Source: Pseudoips prasinana
Lineage: Eukaryota > Arthropoda > Insecta > Lepidoptera > Nolidae
DNA: 64,000 bases
Direction: 5' to 3'
Assembly (NCBI GenBank): GCA_951640165.1
Contig: OX621256.1
Coordinates: 7,068,001-7,132,000, forward strand
The notes beneath the pieces were generated by a model, which was given only the letters and a program-made list of their open reading frames with translations, was not told the DNA's origin and made no database searches. A program made the translations under genes and the position numbers. Below, piece by piece: positions 9,791 through 19,888 of the stretch; positions within the stretch are counted from its first letter, which is position 1, and every line of letters begins with the position of its first letter.

Positions 9791-10019
9791 AAGTTATTAC
9801 TGTATTTATTTCACTTATCCATCAACCACTTCCTATGCCCAAAAAAAATTAATTACCATAAAGTTTAAGTTGCACTACTACTATTTTTACACTGTGTGCA
9901 CACCGAAACGAAAATAATAACAAGAATCTGCACGCGCGTGGCATCAACGAGTGCCGTAGCATCCCTCCCGCCCCGCAGCAGCGGGGGGCTATACGCGTGC
10001 TTCAGCCCTCGCATGAAAT

Positions 10020-10185
10020 TTTTACGTGAACTGGTGGCGCCTTAATCCAGGGTGTCAGATAACTCGATACCAAATTTTATTAAAATCCCTTAAGCCGTCT
10101 AGACGTAAAGAAGTAACAAACATACACACTCACACAGTCACAAACTTTCGCCTATATAATCTTAGTGTGATATAGTGTTAGATGA
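10020..10185 (+). repeat. CCGCGG-head repeat, short-tail subfamily
   Basis: It contains 'TTAATCCAGGGTGTCAG', 'CCAAATTTTATTAAAATC' and the tail 'CATACACACTCAC...AAACTTTCGCCTATATAAT'. It shares these with 13060-13235 and 49850-50030. The head is missing here. Confidence 0.55.
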
Positions 10186-10369
10186 CCTAAGATATTTATT
10201 TATGTATATATATGCAGGTAGTCTGGGGTTTGGTAATTTTTGATACCATTTTGATAATTTCTCTTAGGTACATTCTTTATTTATTTAACTCCAAAGAAGG
10301 TAATCGCTACAAACTGCTGATTCTAAGCATTACAAATACTTAGTTTAGACTAATAATAATGTCCTCCTA

Positions 10370-10735
10370 GTCGAATTACGGACACGGCGGCCAGTCTCAA
10401 TAGAAATTAGCCATCTGCGCGGGACATATTATAGTGCTCAAGTGTGTGCGCAAACACAGGAGCACTTTCTATTCCATTACTCTCATGATCCGATGGGATG
10501 TCTAGCGACACGACCGGGAAGAGGTCAGGTACAGGACCGACGGCTTTACGTGCTCTCCGAGGCACGGGGGTATAATACCGCCAACTCCCAGACTACGGTA
10601 CCAGTACAACAGTTACAGTCACCGTACATACCTCACCAGCGCAATGCCTGCTCCCAAGTCAAAAGCGAACTCGACGAAGAAGTCCCTGAGGTGGAGAGAG
10701 AAGAAGTCGCCGTCCCCGTCCGCCCGCTCTGAGTT
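10370..10735 (-). repeat. tRNA-derived SINE, family C (body)
   Basis: The body blocks CTCATGATCCGATGGGATG, GGACCGACGGCTTTACGTGC and CTCCGAGGCACGGGGGTATA match the copies at 36595-36925 (reverse orientation) and 41560-41925. The tRNA head expected at the high-coordinate end is absent. Confidence 0.6.
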
Positions 10736-10973
10736 GTATAGTAGCAGCCCATTTCCACTACTAGCCTTCAGTGTGATCTGGAAGAAAATTAATTTAAAAA
10801 TTTAGTTATAAAAACAAAATTGCAGTCTACATGGCCCATAGTTGTTAGTAAGAATTTGTACTTAAGCGCTATGTTATGATAGAATAATACAATCAGCAAT
10901 ATAATACAATGATAATTATACAAAAAAAATAAAAATATATTATTTATAAGGACGGATGCCGTAAGTTTACAGG

Positions 10974-11151
10974 GCCTCTAGCACGAGTTCCTGCAGTTTA
11001 CTTATTCGATCACACGTACAGTTTCGTCCCATACATTGAGCACCAGAATTTTAGTTCTTAATAGTTTCCGCGAGAGGCGCTGGTGCTCAATGTATGGGAG
11101 AAACTGTACGTGTGATCGAGTAAGTAAACTGCAGGAACTCGTGCTAGAGGC
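10974..11151. mobile_element. MITE family G, copy 1
   Basis: This is a near-perfect foldback. GCCTCTAGCACGAGTTCCTG begins a left arm of about 75 bp, and its complement ends at 11151. The arms include GATCACACGTACAGTTTC and CATTGAGCACCAG. The loop is TTTTAGTTCTTAATAGTTTC. Other copies lie at 16972-17140 and 31958-32085. Confidence 0.85.
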
Positions 11152-11185
11152 CCCTGGACTCCTCGCGACGTGTAGTTCTGTAAAT

Positions 11186-11486
11186 CTACTGAAAAGTACG
11201 GTATCTGTTCTGTCCCCCACCATTTTCAGTATATTGTTCGGGCTCCTTCGTATTCTTCACAATTGATGCAACTTTCTTGCGCATAACTGCATAAAAGTCA
11301 TCAACTGCAGCATCAGCAAACATGCCAGATACGCTGCAGTACCGTGGAAAAGAGCTCATAATACTATTCAATAATTTCTGTACAAATTTCGGGGATAAAA
11401 CGAAAACTTCTTTAGGCGTGTTGAGCATTTTAGGGTGAACAAAAATCTTGAAACTCGCGTCAGCGTCACCGAACGCTTTCCATGAG
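11186..11486 (-). pseudogene. Coding remnant of unknown family (exon-like)
   Basis: The minus strand is open from a possible acceptor (ACATATAG at 11487) to a stop at 11186-11188, about 100 codons. It includes SWKAFGDADASFKIFVHPK and VSGMFADAAVDDFYAVMRKK. The amino-acid composition and regular Phe/Val/Lys spacing look coding. It runs nearly up to a MITE at its 3' side (11151), so the original end may be lost. It may be a transposon ORF or a captured gene exon; I do not recognise the family. Confidence 0.35.
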
Positions 11487-11639
11487 CTATATGTATACTG
11501 TGTGCATAGATATAACTCCGTGTGTCATTATTATATACATTATATACATATAAATATATACAAAGAGTTTATCTCAATGTGAAGTGTCAACCATTTTATT
11601 GTAGATTAGGAGAGTAAAAAATAGTTATCACTTCTATCG

Positions 11640-11800
11640 GCGGTCCGCAAAGACTGTCCCGCATGTTTTTTTTTATGTACGTTACGTTTCATACATCTGT
11701 AAAATGTGTAGTATAAATTTTTATGTGGGTGGGAATCGAACCCACAAACGCTCCGCCACCGCACTGTGGTGTTCAGACTCGAATTTATACACAATCCATT
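11640..11800 (-). repeat. SINE fragment with B-box
   Basis: GTGGGTGGGAATCGAACCCA at 11725-11744 is the reversed B-box/T-arm of the tRNA-like heads seen at 27975 and 59575. The remaining head is unusual (CGCTCCGCCACCGCACTGTG). Confidence 0.4.
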
Positions 11801-11899
11801 CTATATTTACGCTTTTAACGACATCTTACCCAAATCAACACGGTCAACAACGGCCAATACTCAGATTGGAAACATTACAATAGATGGCGCTTTTAATAA

Positions 11900-12250
11900 A
11901 TTAGTCATACCCAAAGGGTAAACCGGGACCCTATTACTAAGACTTCGCTGTCTGTTTGTCTGTCTGCCCGTCTGTCACCAGGCTGTATCATCTCATGAAC
12001 CGTAATAGTTAGACAGTTGAAATTTTCACAGATGATGTATTTTTGTTGCCGCTATAACAACAAATACTAAAAAATATAATAAAATAAATATTTAAGAGGG
12101 CTCTCATACAACAAACTTTTTGCTCCTTTTTATAGATAATGGTAGGTACGGAACCCTTCGTGCGCGAGTCCGACTCGCACTTGGCCGGTTTTTTGGATAA
12201 TGATACGGAACCCATCGTGCGCGAGTCCGACTCGCACTTGGCGGGTTTTA
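11900..12250 (+). repeat. Family K interspersed repeat, copy 1
   Basis: It begins 'GGTAAACCGGGACCCTATTA', has a CTGTCTGTTTGTCTGTCTGC tract, and ends GAGTCCGACTCGCACTTGGC. The end block is duplicated in tandem at 12166-12185 and 12222-12241. Related longer copies occur at 29475-29875, 42165-42775 (reverse) and 47360-47990. Confidence 0.65.
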
Positions 12251-12769
12251 TTAAAAAGTTGTTTTTTTTTTATTATAAACATGGTAGACTGGAAAACAAC
12301 TTCAGACATCTATAAAATGAGTTGTATAAATTTACGTTACGTTTTTACTCGACAGTTCCAATATTTAGCAAAAGCACAAATTGCAGAGTAAGAAGCAAAA
12401 TAAGAGCAACATTTAATACAAAACTTTCTTCGCGAAATGTTTCTAGAAACTGTCGCTAATTAGTGCCGAACAAAACTTTCAGAAACTGCTCCGATAGCTA
12501 ACGAAACGGACCGATACTTACGTCTCAATACTAAGTTTCAGCGTTGGTATTGAATATTTTTTATTGAAACATCAATTTTATAAATGCTTTGAGCAATGAG
12601 GAGATATTTGAAAGTTTATTCAGTTCGTCTTCAAGCTTCAAAGTTAAGGGCCTACCTTACAAATGAAGAAGCACGCTCCCGCAAATGATCGGGATGATAA
12701 CATTCAAAAACGGGGGTTGTGCGAAGGCTATTTTTTTTTTAAATATTTTTTATAATAATATCTAGAGAC

Positions 12770-13005
12770 AATGTCACACAGATCAGCCTAGCCCCAAACT
12801 AAGCAAAGCTTGTACTAGGTACCAGGCGACGATATACATACTTACATAGATAGATAAATACTTAAATATGTACATAGAAAACATCCATTACTCAGAAACA
12901 AATATTCGTGTTCATCACACAAATATTTGCACTTACCGGGATTCGAACCCAGGACCACCAGCTTCGTAGGCAGGAGCACTACCTACTAGGCTACGGTGAC
13001 TATTC
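12770..13005 (-). repeat. tRNA-derived SINE, family A
   Basis: Reversed relative to 33590-33835. The body end (CCCCAAACTAAGCAAAGCTT) comes first, then GTTCATCACACAAATATTTG, then the tRNA-like head with GGGATTCGAACCCAGGACCA and CTACCTACTAGGCTACGGTG. It is a nearly full-length element with a recognisable pol III A and B box on the minus strand. Confidence 0.8.
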
Positions 13006-13059
13006 GGCTTGAGGTTGCGCGAAGTTATAAAACCAATATATTTTTTATTTATAATAGGT

Positions 13060-13235
13060 ACCTGTGCCCAGCGGTTTACCCGCGTTAAACCTTATAAATT
13101 ATAGTCTATGTGTTAATCCAGGATGTCAGGCAGCTAACTCCGTACCAAATTTTATTAAAATCGCTCCAGCCGTTTAGACGCGCAGAATTAACAAACATAC
13201 ACACTCACAAACTTTCGCATTGATAATATTGGTGT
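13060..13235 (+). repeat. CCGCGG-head repeat, short-tail subfamily
   Basis: The head is CCTGTGCCCAGCGGTTTACC and the tail is CATACACACTCACAAACTTT followed by CGCATTGATAATATTGGTGT. Compare 49850-50030. Confidence 0.65.
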
Positions 13236-13334
13236 GACAATTATTACTTCCCATTTGTTCCTTATGCCTTTTGACCAATTCAAATCGGAAATCAAAACTT
13301 GGCCTTTTAAAGGCATATTCTCTATACTCTTGAC

Positions 13335-13500
13335 TGCACGTGTGGCGCAGCGGCTAAGGCAGTCGCCGCACCGCTTCGCGTACCGGGTTCGAGTCCCACG
13401 CCGGACAACTGTTTGTGTGACCCATAAATAGTTGTTCTGAGTCTGGATGTAATTTGTGTTCGTCTATTATATGTTTGTAACGTACCCCGCGATACAGGGA
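13335..13500 (+). repeat. tRNA-derived SINE, family D
   Basis: The head GTGGCGCAGCGGCTAAGGCA resembles a tRNA A-box half, and GGGTTCGAGTCCCACGCCGG is a clear B box. A non-tRNA body follows (TAGTTGTTCTGAGTCTGGAT). A reversed head of the same family is at 51830-51895. Confidence 0.65.
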
Positions 13501-13849
13501 TTACCTAATGCGGGCGTTGTCTTTTAAAAAGAAAATGATTATATAAATGACAAGAATGCGTTCTAATGTTAGTGCCTAATAAGGATGTGAGTGATTTGTA
13601 TTAATTTTATTAGTATTTTGATGGTGTGCCTTATTTTATTGTCATAACACACTGTTGATGCTATTTTTTTTGCCAAGTACATTAAAAGTAAGAGAAGAAA
13701 AAGTACACTTTATTGCAAAAATAAGTAAAACAAAACAACGGTTACAAACTAGGAATTTAGCTTATTTTAATGCAATTGGCGGCCTTATCGCTAAAAGCGA
13801 TGTCTTCCAGGCAACCGCTTTGCGATGAATTTTTTTTTAATATCAGAGG

Positions 13850-13995
13850 GCAACAAGCTAGCTAGCCGGTCACCTGGTGGTAAGTGATTCAGGTCACGAA
13901 TGCGTTGCCGGCCTTTAAGAGAGACGGCAAACAAGTGTTGCTGACACTTGCCCCCTTCCTGGCGACATTACTCACACGCAGAAACACAACTTTAA
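13850..13995. repeat. Degraded interspersed repeat
   Basis: CACCTGGTGGTAAGTGATTC and GAATGCGTTGCCGGCCTTTA are blocks I associate with a widespread lepidopteran repeat. There is only one copy in this window, so the call rests on recognition and not on comparison. Confidence 0.35.
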
Positions 13996-14239
13996 AATCG
14001 TTATTATTAAGGAATGGCTTCTGTAAGGAGGTACGTCCCCAAGCTGCTCTTTGACCAGAATTCTTTGACCAGAATTGAAAATCATCATTAATCCATTCCG
14101 TCTATAAGAAGGTGCTGCGACATGCATATCGTAGCGGCGGAATGTAAATAATATTATATTTTATTACTAACACCTAGGCTAAGTTTTACTAACAACTATG
14201 AGTTTTTAAAAAACTTGAAATAAACGTTTTGTTATATTA

Positions 14240-14555
14240 CTAGCTGTGCCCCGCGGTTTTACCCGCGTTAAATCTTATAAATTATCACAGCTCCTCCACC
14301 GTAGGTGATAGCGTGATAATATGTAGCCTATATGTTGACCCGACCTCTTAGTAATATTCATGCAAAAATTGAAGTAAATCCATGCAGTACTTTTTGAGTT
14401 TAGCCCGGACATACATACAGACAAACAGACACACAGACAAAAATTATAAACTCTATATTTTTGGCTTCGATATCGATTGTAGATCATGCCCCAAGTATCG
14501 TTTTTTAAAAAATATTCAATGTACAGTTTTGACTTTCCTACGATTTTATTATATT
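14240..14555 (+). repeat. CCGCGG-head dispersed repeat (LINE 3' end)
   Basis: This is an almost full copy, from ACTAGCTGTGCCCCGCGG to CGATTTTATTATATTT, closely matching 4850-5165 and 26745-27055. Confidence 0.75.
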
Positions 14556-14559
14556 TGAC

Positions 14560-15290
14560 TGGAGAATAAACTTATCCTATAAGGTTGAAACTTTTCTACA
14601 TAAAGAAGACAAAGCTTACAAATAAAATTATCTATCCCGATATCTCATAGAAACTTTGTAATATGACGGTGTGTACCATAAATATCCATTATTCTCTCTT
14701 TAACAAACTCTTGAAACTAAGAGGAATGTTCACAAGAAAATTTACTTTCCTCGACAGAGTTCTTTAGCTACCTTAAATAGAATTATTAAAACACGCAAGC
14801 TTATGTGAGACACGTTTAATGAAGAAGTATTGTATAAAGGGAATTGGTACTTACATAGTTAATTATTGCACTTACCATCTTACGTATAAGAAAAATCTTG
14901 AGAGGTGTCAAGGGACACCCGGATGGAACGAAGTTATTTCTTATTATTTATTATATACAAAAAACCTGTATATACTCAACAAAAATAGTCGTCGCGACAC
15001 CACACTGTTCAATGTGAAATAGAAATGAAAATATCTGGCTTGCTTTCTATAAGAGAGAGAGATAGAGAGAGACAGACAGAGAAACATGCGCACGCCGCAC
15101 AGCTGCAAAAAGTGTCGTGACAACTTTTCGTAAGATTTTTTTCCGTCTAGCCCCCTTTCACAACGCGCGATAAGGAACTTCGTTCCAATAAGTTCTCTTA
15201 TTATGTACTTAGAGCTGAAACAGATGTCGTCGCCGCGTCGGTTCGATAAACTGAGCAACGTGTAAAACTAAAACTGAGCATATCAAACCA
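14560..15290. other. Intronic stretch without recognised gene
   Basis: AT-rich. A purine microsatellite (AGAGAGAGATAGAGAGAGAC and following) lies at about 15050-15085. The open frames on both strands here have no domain I recognise. Confidence 0.35.
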
Positions 15291-15730
15291 ACCATAAACA
15301 TCGGGCTTACGGAACAGAGACGTGGTCGCTCACTATGGGCCTTATCAGGGGACTCAAAGTCACCCAAACAGCAATGGAAAGGGCTATGCTTGGAGTTTCC
15401 CTGCGAGATCCAAACAGAAATGCTGAGACCCGCAGGTGAACCAAAGTAACCGACATAGCCCGAAAGAATTGCCAAGCTGAAGTGGCAGTGGGCAGGGCAC
15501 ATAGCTCGTAGAGCCACTAGCCGCTGGGGCATAAAGGTTCTCGACTGGCGACCACGAACGGGAAGTCGCAGCGTGGGCAGGCCCCCTACACGGTGGACCG
15601 ACGATCTTGTGCGGGTCGCGGGAAGCCGCTGGATGCGGGTAGCCCAGGACCGGCTATTGTGGAGATCCTTCGGGGCGGCCTTTGTCCAGCACTGGAAGTC
15701 TTTCGGCTGATATGATGATGATCGCTTATT
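15290..15730 (+). pseudogene. RTE-type LINE ORF2 C-terminus
   Basis: With two frameshifts and a few stops, the plus strand reads as an RTE reverse-transcriptase tail: TYGTETWSLTMGLIRGLKVT, QTAMERAMLGVSLRDPNRN, TKVTDIARKNCQAEV, then VGRPPTRWTDDLVRVAGSRW and WRSFGAAFVQHWKSFG followed by a stop and the typical (ATG)n tail at 15711-15722. 'MERAMLG', 'GRPPTRW-DDL' and 'FVQ-W' are diagnostic of this clade in Lepidoptera. It is truncated at the 5' side as usual and dead. A second copy lies 1.2 kb downstream in the same orientation. Confidence 0.75.
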
Positions 15731-15794
15731 TACCAGGTTTAAATTACTACTAGCTCTTATTGTCATGTTTTTTATAACTAAATTTGTAATTGGT

Positions 15795-16025
15795 TGGCTC
15801 ATTTAGTCGGTACTTGCCTTTCGTGCAGGCCGTTGTGTTCAATTCCCACCTTCGACAAACATTTTGCGTGCATGTTAATGTTGAGTCTAGGTATAATTAC
15901 CAATTGTATAAGTATGTATTCACAAAATAAAAGTAATATATTAGTAATCTAGTTTCCTTAGTAGAAGCTTTGCTTAGTTTAGGATTAATGGACTTTGTGT
16001 GAATTATGTCCCAGGAATTATACAG
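15795..16025 (+). repeat. tRNA-derived SINE, family A/B
   Basis: A diverged head (GGCTCATTTAGTCGGTACTT, GTTCAATTCCCACC B box) is followed by the shared body end AGTAGAAGCTTTGCTTAGTT and TATGTCCCAGGAATTAT. Confidence 0.6.
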
Positions 16026-16228
16026 ATACTCCATTTACGGGTAATATAGTAGTACTAGGTACTTATGTGCCTTATGTACCAGCTCTAAATGATGTGGCTA
16101 GTGGATTATTCTATCCCAACTCGACATGGAGACAAATGGGGTCGATCGGTCACACGTAAAGTGTTATTGCAAGAGCGCCGCTCTAGAGCTTCATTTCGTT
16201 TCAAATAATATTCTCTATTATTAGTTAG

Positions 16229-16371
16229 GTACACAGACGCCAGCACATCCAGCTACCCCAATCTGTCAAATTTCTTTTATAGGTTTTCAACTTTATTACA
16301 ATAGTATAAGGTTCATTTCTAATTGCGGAAATTTGACAGATTAGGGTAGCTTGATGTGCTGGCGTCTGTAC
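16229..16371. mobile_element. MITE family E, copy 2
   Basis: Complete element. The arms begin ACAGACGCCAGCACATCCAG at the left and end in the complement GTGCTGGCGTCTGTA at the right. Both sides carry a TAC context, as expected from a TA target duplication. Confidence 0.85.
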
Positions 16372-16489
16372 CTGCAAAGTATTATAAAATAGAAAACAAT
16401 GCTCGGCTACGTTCGGAAAGCTATGTTACATATTCTCATCCAAAATACCTCAGTGTCTCAAGTTGAAAGTCTTCGACCAGTGTGTGTTG

Positions 16490-16850
16490 CCAGTGATGAC
16501 TTACGGAACAGAGACGTGGTCACTCACTATGGGTCTTATAAGAAGTCGCAAGGTCACCAAAGAGCAATGGAGAAGGCTATGCTCGGTGACACAGTCCGAA
16601 GAATTCCAAAACTGAAGTGGTAGTGAGCGGGGTACATAGCTCGTAGATCCGATGGCTATTGGGGCCATTAAGTTCTCGAGTGGCGACCACGAACCGGATG
16701 CCCAGCGTGGGCAGGTCCTCTACAAGATGCACTGATAATCTTGTGAGGGTCACTGGAAACCGCTGGATGCGGTTAGCGCTAGATTGGCAATTGTTAAGGA
16801 CTTTGGGGGAGGCCCAGTTCCAGCAGTGGACGTCTTTCGGCTTTATAATG
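16490..16850 (+). pseudogene. RTE-type LINE ORF2 C-terminus, second copy
   Basis: It shares TTACGGAACAGAGACGTGGT with 15308-15327, then has AGCAATGGAGAAGGCTATGC, GTGGGCAGGTCCTCTACAAG and CAGCAGTGGACGTCTTTCGG. It is more decayed than the copy at 15290-15730 (an internal deletion after the 'AMERAML' block). Confidence 0.65.
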
Positions 16851-16971
16851 AAACAGTGCTTTAAAGTCCATGTATTAATTAATAATTGTCACAAACAGTA
16901 GAATTTTTGTGGTTTGTGGATTAATCTACATATTCCATGAACATCGAGGCAAATGCTACCCATAATACTGT

Positions 16972-17140
16972 GCCTCTAGCACGAGTTCATGCAGTTTACT
17001 TACTCGATCACACGTACAGTTTCTTCCCATACAGAGTTTTAGTTCTTAATAGTTTCCGCGATAGGCGCTGGTGCCCAATGTACGGGAGGAAACTGTACGT
17101 GTAATCGAGTAAGTAAACTGCAGGAATTCGTGCTAGAGGC
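16972..17140. mobile_element. MITE family G, copy 2
   Basis: GCCTCTAGCACGAGTTCATG at the left and CAGGAATTCGTGCTAGAGGC at the right form long inverted arms. The inner part of one arm has lost the 'CATTGAGCACC' block seen in copy 1. Confidence 0.8.
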
Positions 17141-17387
17141 TCTGCCCTTACAAGAGCATCGCTTCAGACTTTGTGATTATTGGTAAGGTCTAATGTTATA
17201 CATATATTGGCTAGGCGACGGTTTTAACCGCTGTGTCACACGTGCAGGTTTAGTAGGTATCTACCTACCTAATTTCAGTGTTATAATCCAAACAATGTTA
17301 AAGATTTAATTCAGTCAGTTACCTTTCAGTCACATATATTAAGATGGTACCATAAGCCGTGTGGTTTCCGGCCTAGAAAGAATAAAG

Positions 17388-17912
17388 GCCTACGCAGACT
17401 GGGACGGCATGGCAAGGGATTTTGCCGTGAGTCAGCGCACACTATCCGCTTAGATACCGCGGAATTCCTGCGCCTGGCCCGTGGCACGACTAGGAACGCC
17501 TCGGCAACTTCTGCTGCCCGATACACTTTTAGTATTCAATTGGGTTTTATGGCGTGTTGATGTGCCTCAGTTTTAATATGTTAGATTGGGATTTGGTGTT
17601 ATATCGATTATCGCAGATGAAAAAGATGCACAGGCATAAAATGCATTTTCTACCGCCGCCCCTGCACCCCACGGTAAGTCACAACGAGCGCCGGAGTCCA
17701 TGGCATGCCGTTGCTTGCCACAGTTCGCCGCGGCATCCCGCTACGGGAGCCTGTGGCGCGTCTTTTAATGCCATGCAATGAAAATCCCTTTCGATGCCGA
17801 GGCATCATTTTAATGTATATCAATTAATGCCGAATTTCTGTATTGATACGTTTGAATGTTCACTAGTAAAAATGTAAATCCCTTGCCAAGCCGTCCCGGT
17901 CTGCGTAGGCCT
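17388..17912. repeat. Long inverted repeat flanking a 450-bp core
   Basis: GGCCTACGCAGACTGGGACG...GCAAGGGATTT (17388-17423) is matched by the inverse AAATCCCTTGCCAAGCCGTC...CTGCGTAGGCC at 17876-17912, with a few mismatches. The core holds GC-rich coding-like sequence with no long ORF. It could be a foldback transposon or two opposed fragments of one LINE. Confidence 0.5.
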
Positions 17913-18039
17913 TTACAGGGCCATCGCATACCATCTCGTGGGTATCGTTAAAGGCGACTTAGGGATACACCAGGTAGTCGGGCTGCAGCGCCAACTGTGT
18001 ACTAGCTACCACACAACTGCGGTCACCAACTCGCATCCC

Positions 18040-18140
18040 ACATGCAGTGAATAAAGCAAACTTCAAAAGGCAACATTATAGAAACCTTTGGGACCAGGCT
18101 CATGTCCAGCAGTGGACGATTCAGGCTGATGATGATGTAC
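18040..18140 (+). pseudogene. RTE-type tail fragment with (GATGAT) end
   Basis: RQHYRNLWDQAHVQQWTIQ is followed by GCTGATGATGATG, the C-terminal end and microsatellite tail of another RTE copy. A related end is at 44530-44620 (YRNLCERLKSSNVRHKADG). Confidence 0.55.
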
Positions 18141-18403
18141 TGTTTACATGTAATAGAATATACTTAGAAGAGATTGTAACATTTCTGAAACAATTACAAT
18201 GCTATTTTTATATTACAACTAATAAACGGAATGGTCTAGTCAAAATATATAATAAAATTCCGAATCATATAAGGGACATTGAATATGAAAATAACTTTAT
18301 AAATGAACTCAAAAAATACCTAATGCGAAAATGTTACAATAGTATTAATGAATATTTAACTGACAAATTAATAATCTTAAGTAAATTGAATTATATTGAA
18401 TAG
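18141..18403 (+). pseudogene. LINE ORF2 C-terminus (non-RTE)
   Basis: Immediately after the RTE tail the frame continues FYITTNKRNGLVKIYNKIPN and HIRDIEYENNFINELKKYL, ending in SINEYLTDKLIILSKLNYIE. The 'KIYNKIPNxIR...F-LKxYLMxxxYxSxxEYL' pattern is the standard end of CR1/Jockey-type ORF2. Because it directly abuts the RTE tail, one element probably inserted into or beside the other. The following AT-rich 3' UTR (to about 18800) contains GTCTTGCTGTGCACCAATAG. Confidence 0.65.
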
Positions 18404-18919
18404 TAATTTTAATGATTATATTGAATTAACTGAATTATTTATCAAATATATGCTGACATTATTCATAATTTGCACTGTACCTATAGCTATAATATTATTA
18501 TATACGATATATAAAATTATTAAATTAATATTATTGGTTTGTGGTGCCAAAATAATAAGGTTTCTGCGTAATATCTGTATGTGCACTTAACCGTTAGTCT
18601 GTAAGTTTAAATTTTAACTATAATGTCTTGCTGTGCACCAATAGGGTTGATAATTATACCTATTTATATATACATCTACCATCTAATATATAATATGTAC
18701 CATATAATATTAATATGCACTTTTTGAATACAAAATGCAACTTTGTATTCAAACAGATTATTCAACATTGAGCGTACATTAAATCGCTAAACTTATGGTA
18801 GTAAGGCGATTGAACTTAACACGAGAAAGCTCTTACAGCTATTAAAATGTACATACCGTTGAATAATTCAACGTCGCGTTTATATTAGCGTTCAAAAAAC
18901 ATTACATGAATGGTCTAAA

Positions 18920-19080
18920 AAATCCTACTATTATTATAAATGCAAAAGTTTGCGAGCATGTTTGCAATTTATGGATGTTTTTTACTCTTTCACGCAAAAA
19001 CTACGGAACGGATTTGATGAAACTTTGTTAAAAACAATTCTTGTGAAACACACAGTGGTAGATGTCCATTCATCCAGGTG
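18920..19080 (+). repeat. LINE-tail repeat (AAAGTTTGCGAG type)
   Basis: TATTATAAATGCAAAAGTTTG, TTTCACGCAAAAACTACGGA and ACGGATTTGATGAAACTTTG are shared with 53455-53570. It runs into the perfect palindrome at 19085. Confidence 0.55.
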
Positions 19081-19084
19081 ATAA

Positions 19085-19140
19085 GGACTCTCTCGCCAAA
19101 GGTGGAAATTTCGAAATTTCCACCTTTGGCGAGAGAGTCC
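19085..19140. repeat. Perfect 56-bp palindrome
   Basis: Two 28-nt arms (GGACTCTCTCGCCAAAGGTG...) meet without a spacer at TTTC|GAAA. No mismatch. No other copy is in the window. Confidence 0.9.
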
Positions 19141-19149
19141 CTGGCGGAA

Positions 19150-19760
19150 TGTGGTGGTAGGTAAAAGTTCGAACAATTCCTCTGAACACTCCCCGTGATA
19201 AATGCGGTTTTGGCGGAAAACTGATGGAGAAACGGGCAAGGTTCGGCGACGTGTGAGTGATGGCACGTACGCCGTATAGCACACGACAAATGTGTGTATG
19301 AGCCACGACAGTTCTATAAAATGACCGATTTTATTCAAGTAAAAAAACATCTATTCTGAAAATTACAGGTTTATTTTCCTAACATTCCTGCTTTTAACGC
19401 AGCTGCGCAGGCGCAGGAGCTACCACCGAACTAGTTAGAGTCTTCAACTAGCTAGAATCTACATGGCCAACTTCCAGAAGCGATAAGTTAATTTCTGGGA
19501 GTTGTCCGTTTCTTAAAGCATTTACTCCTCGATGGGCATCGGTTATCACTTATTCTCCTGGAAGACTTGAATGGAGCTAAGCATAGGCTGCTTAGCTAAC
19601 ACTAAACATATTTTAACAGTGGTAACCAAAAACTAAATTGCTGGCCAGTGTCTATGGACAGAAAAAGTGTCTTTTTGGTATGAAGGGGATAGGCAGATTA
19701 ATTATAAGCATGTTTTTATAAATGGGCCCATAATATTAAATGACTCCCATTATATTTAAT
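19150..19760. other. Intronic stretch, no gene recognised
   Basis: Includes a GC-rich patch at 19395-19440 and no clear ORF. It may be the continuation of the LINE-tail repeat at its left. Confidence 0.3.
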
Positions 19761-19761
19761 G

Positions 19762-19888
19762 TAGAGACGCGAGCACATCATAATCTGTCAAATTTCCCCA
19801 ATTGAAAGTGAACCTTATGCGTATGTGATAAAGTTGAAAATCTATAAAAGAAATTTGACAGATTGGGGTGGCTGTGCTGGCGTCTGTA
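19762..19888. mobile_element. MITE family E, copy 3
   Basis: The left arm is shortened (GAGACGCGAGCACATC, then AATCTGTCAAATTTC) and the right arm is complete to GCTGGCGTCTG|TA. Orientation of the core is opposite to copies 1 and 2. Confidence 0.8.

Noticed and set aside
14944..15258. 104-codon minus-strand ORF
   Set aside because: Overlaps a purine microsatellite and shows no domain; composition is explained by the repeat.
15209..15802. Longest minus-strand ORF in the left half (197 codons)
   Set aside because: It is antisense to an RTE reverse-transcriptase tail that reads correctly on the plus strand.
18982..19350. 122-codon minus-strand ORF
   Set aside because: It runs through the perfect palindrome and a LINE-tail repeat; overlapping alternative frames are equally open.
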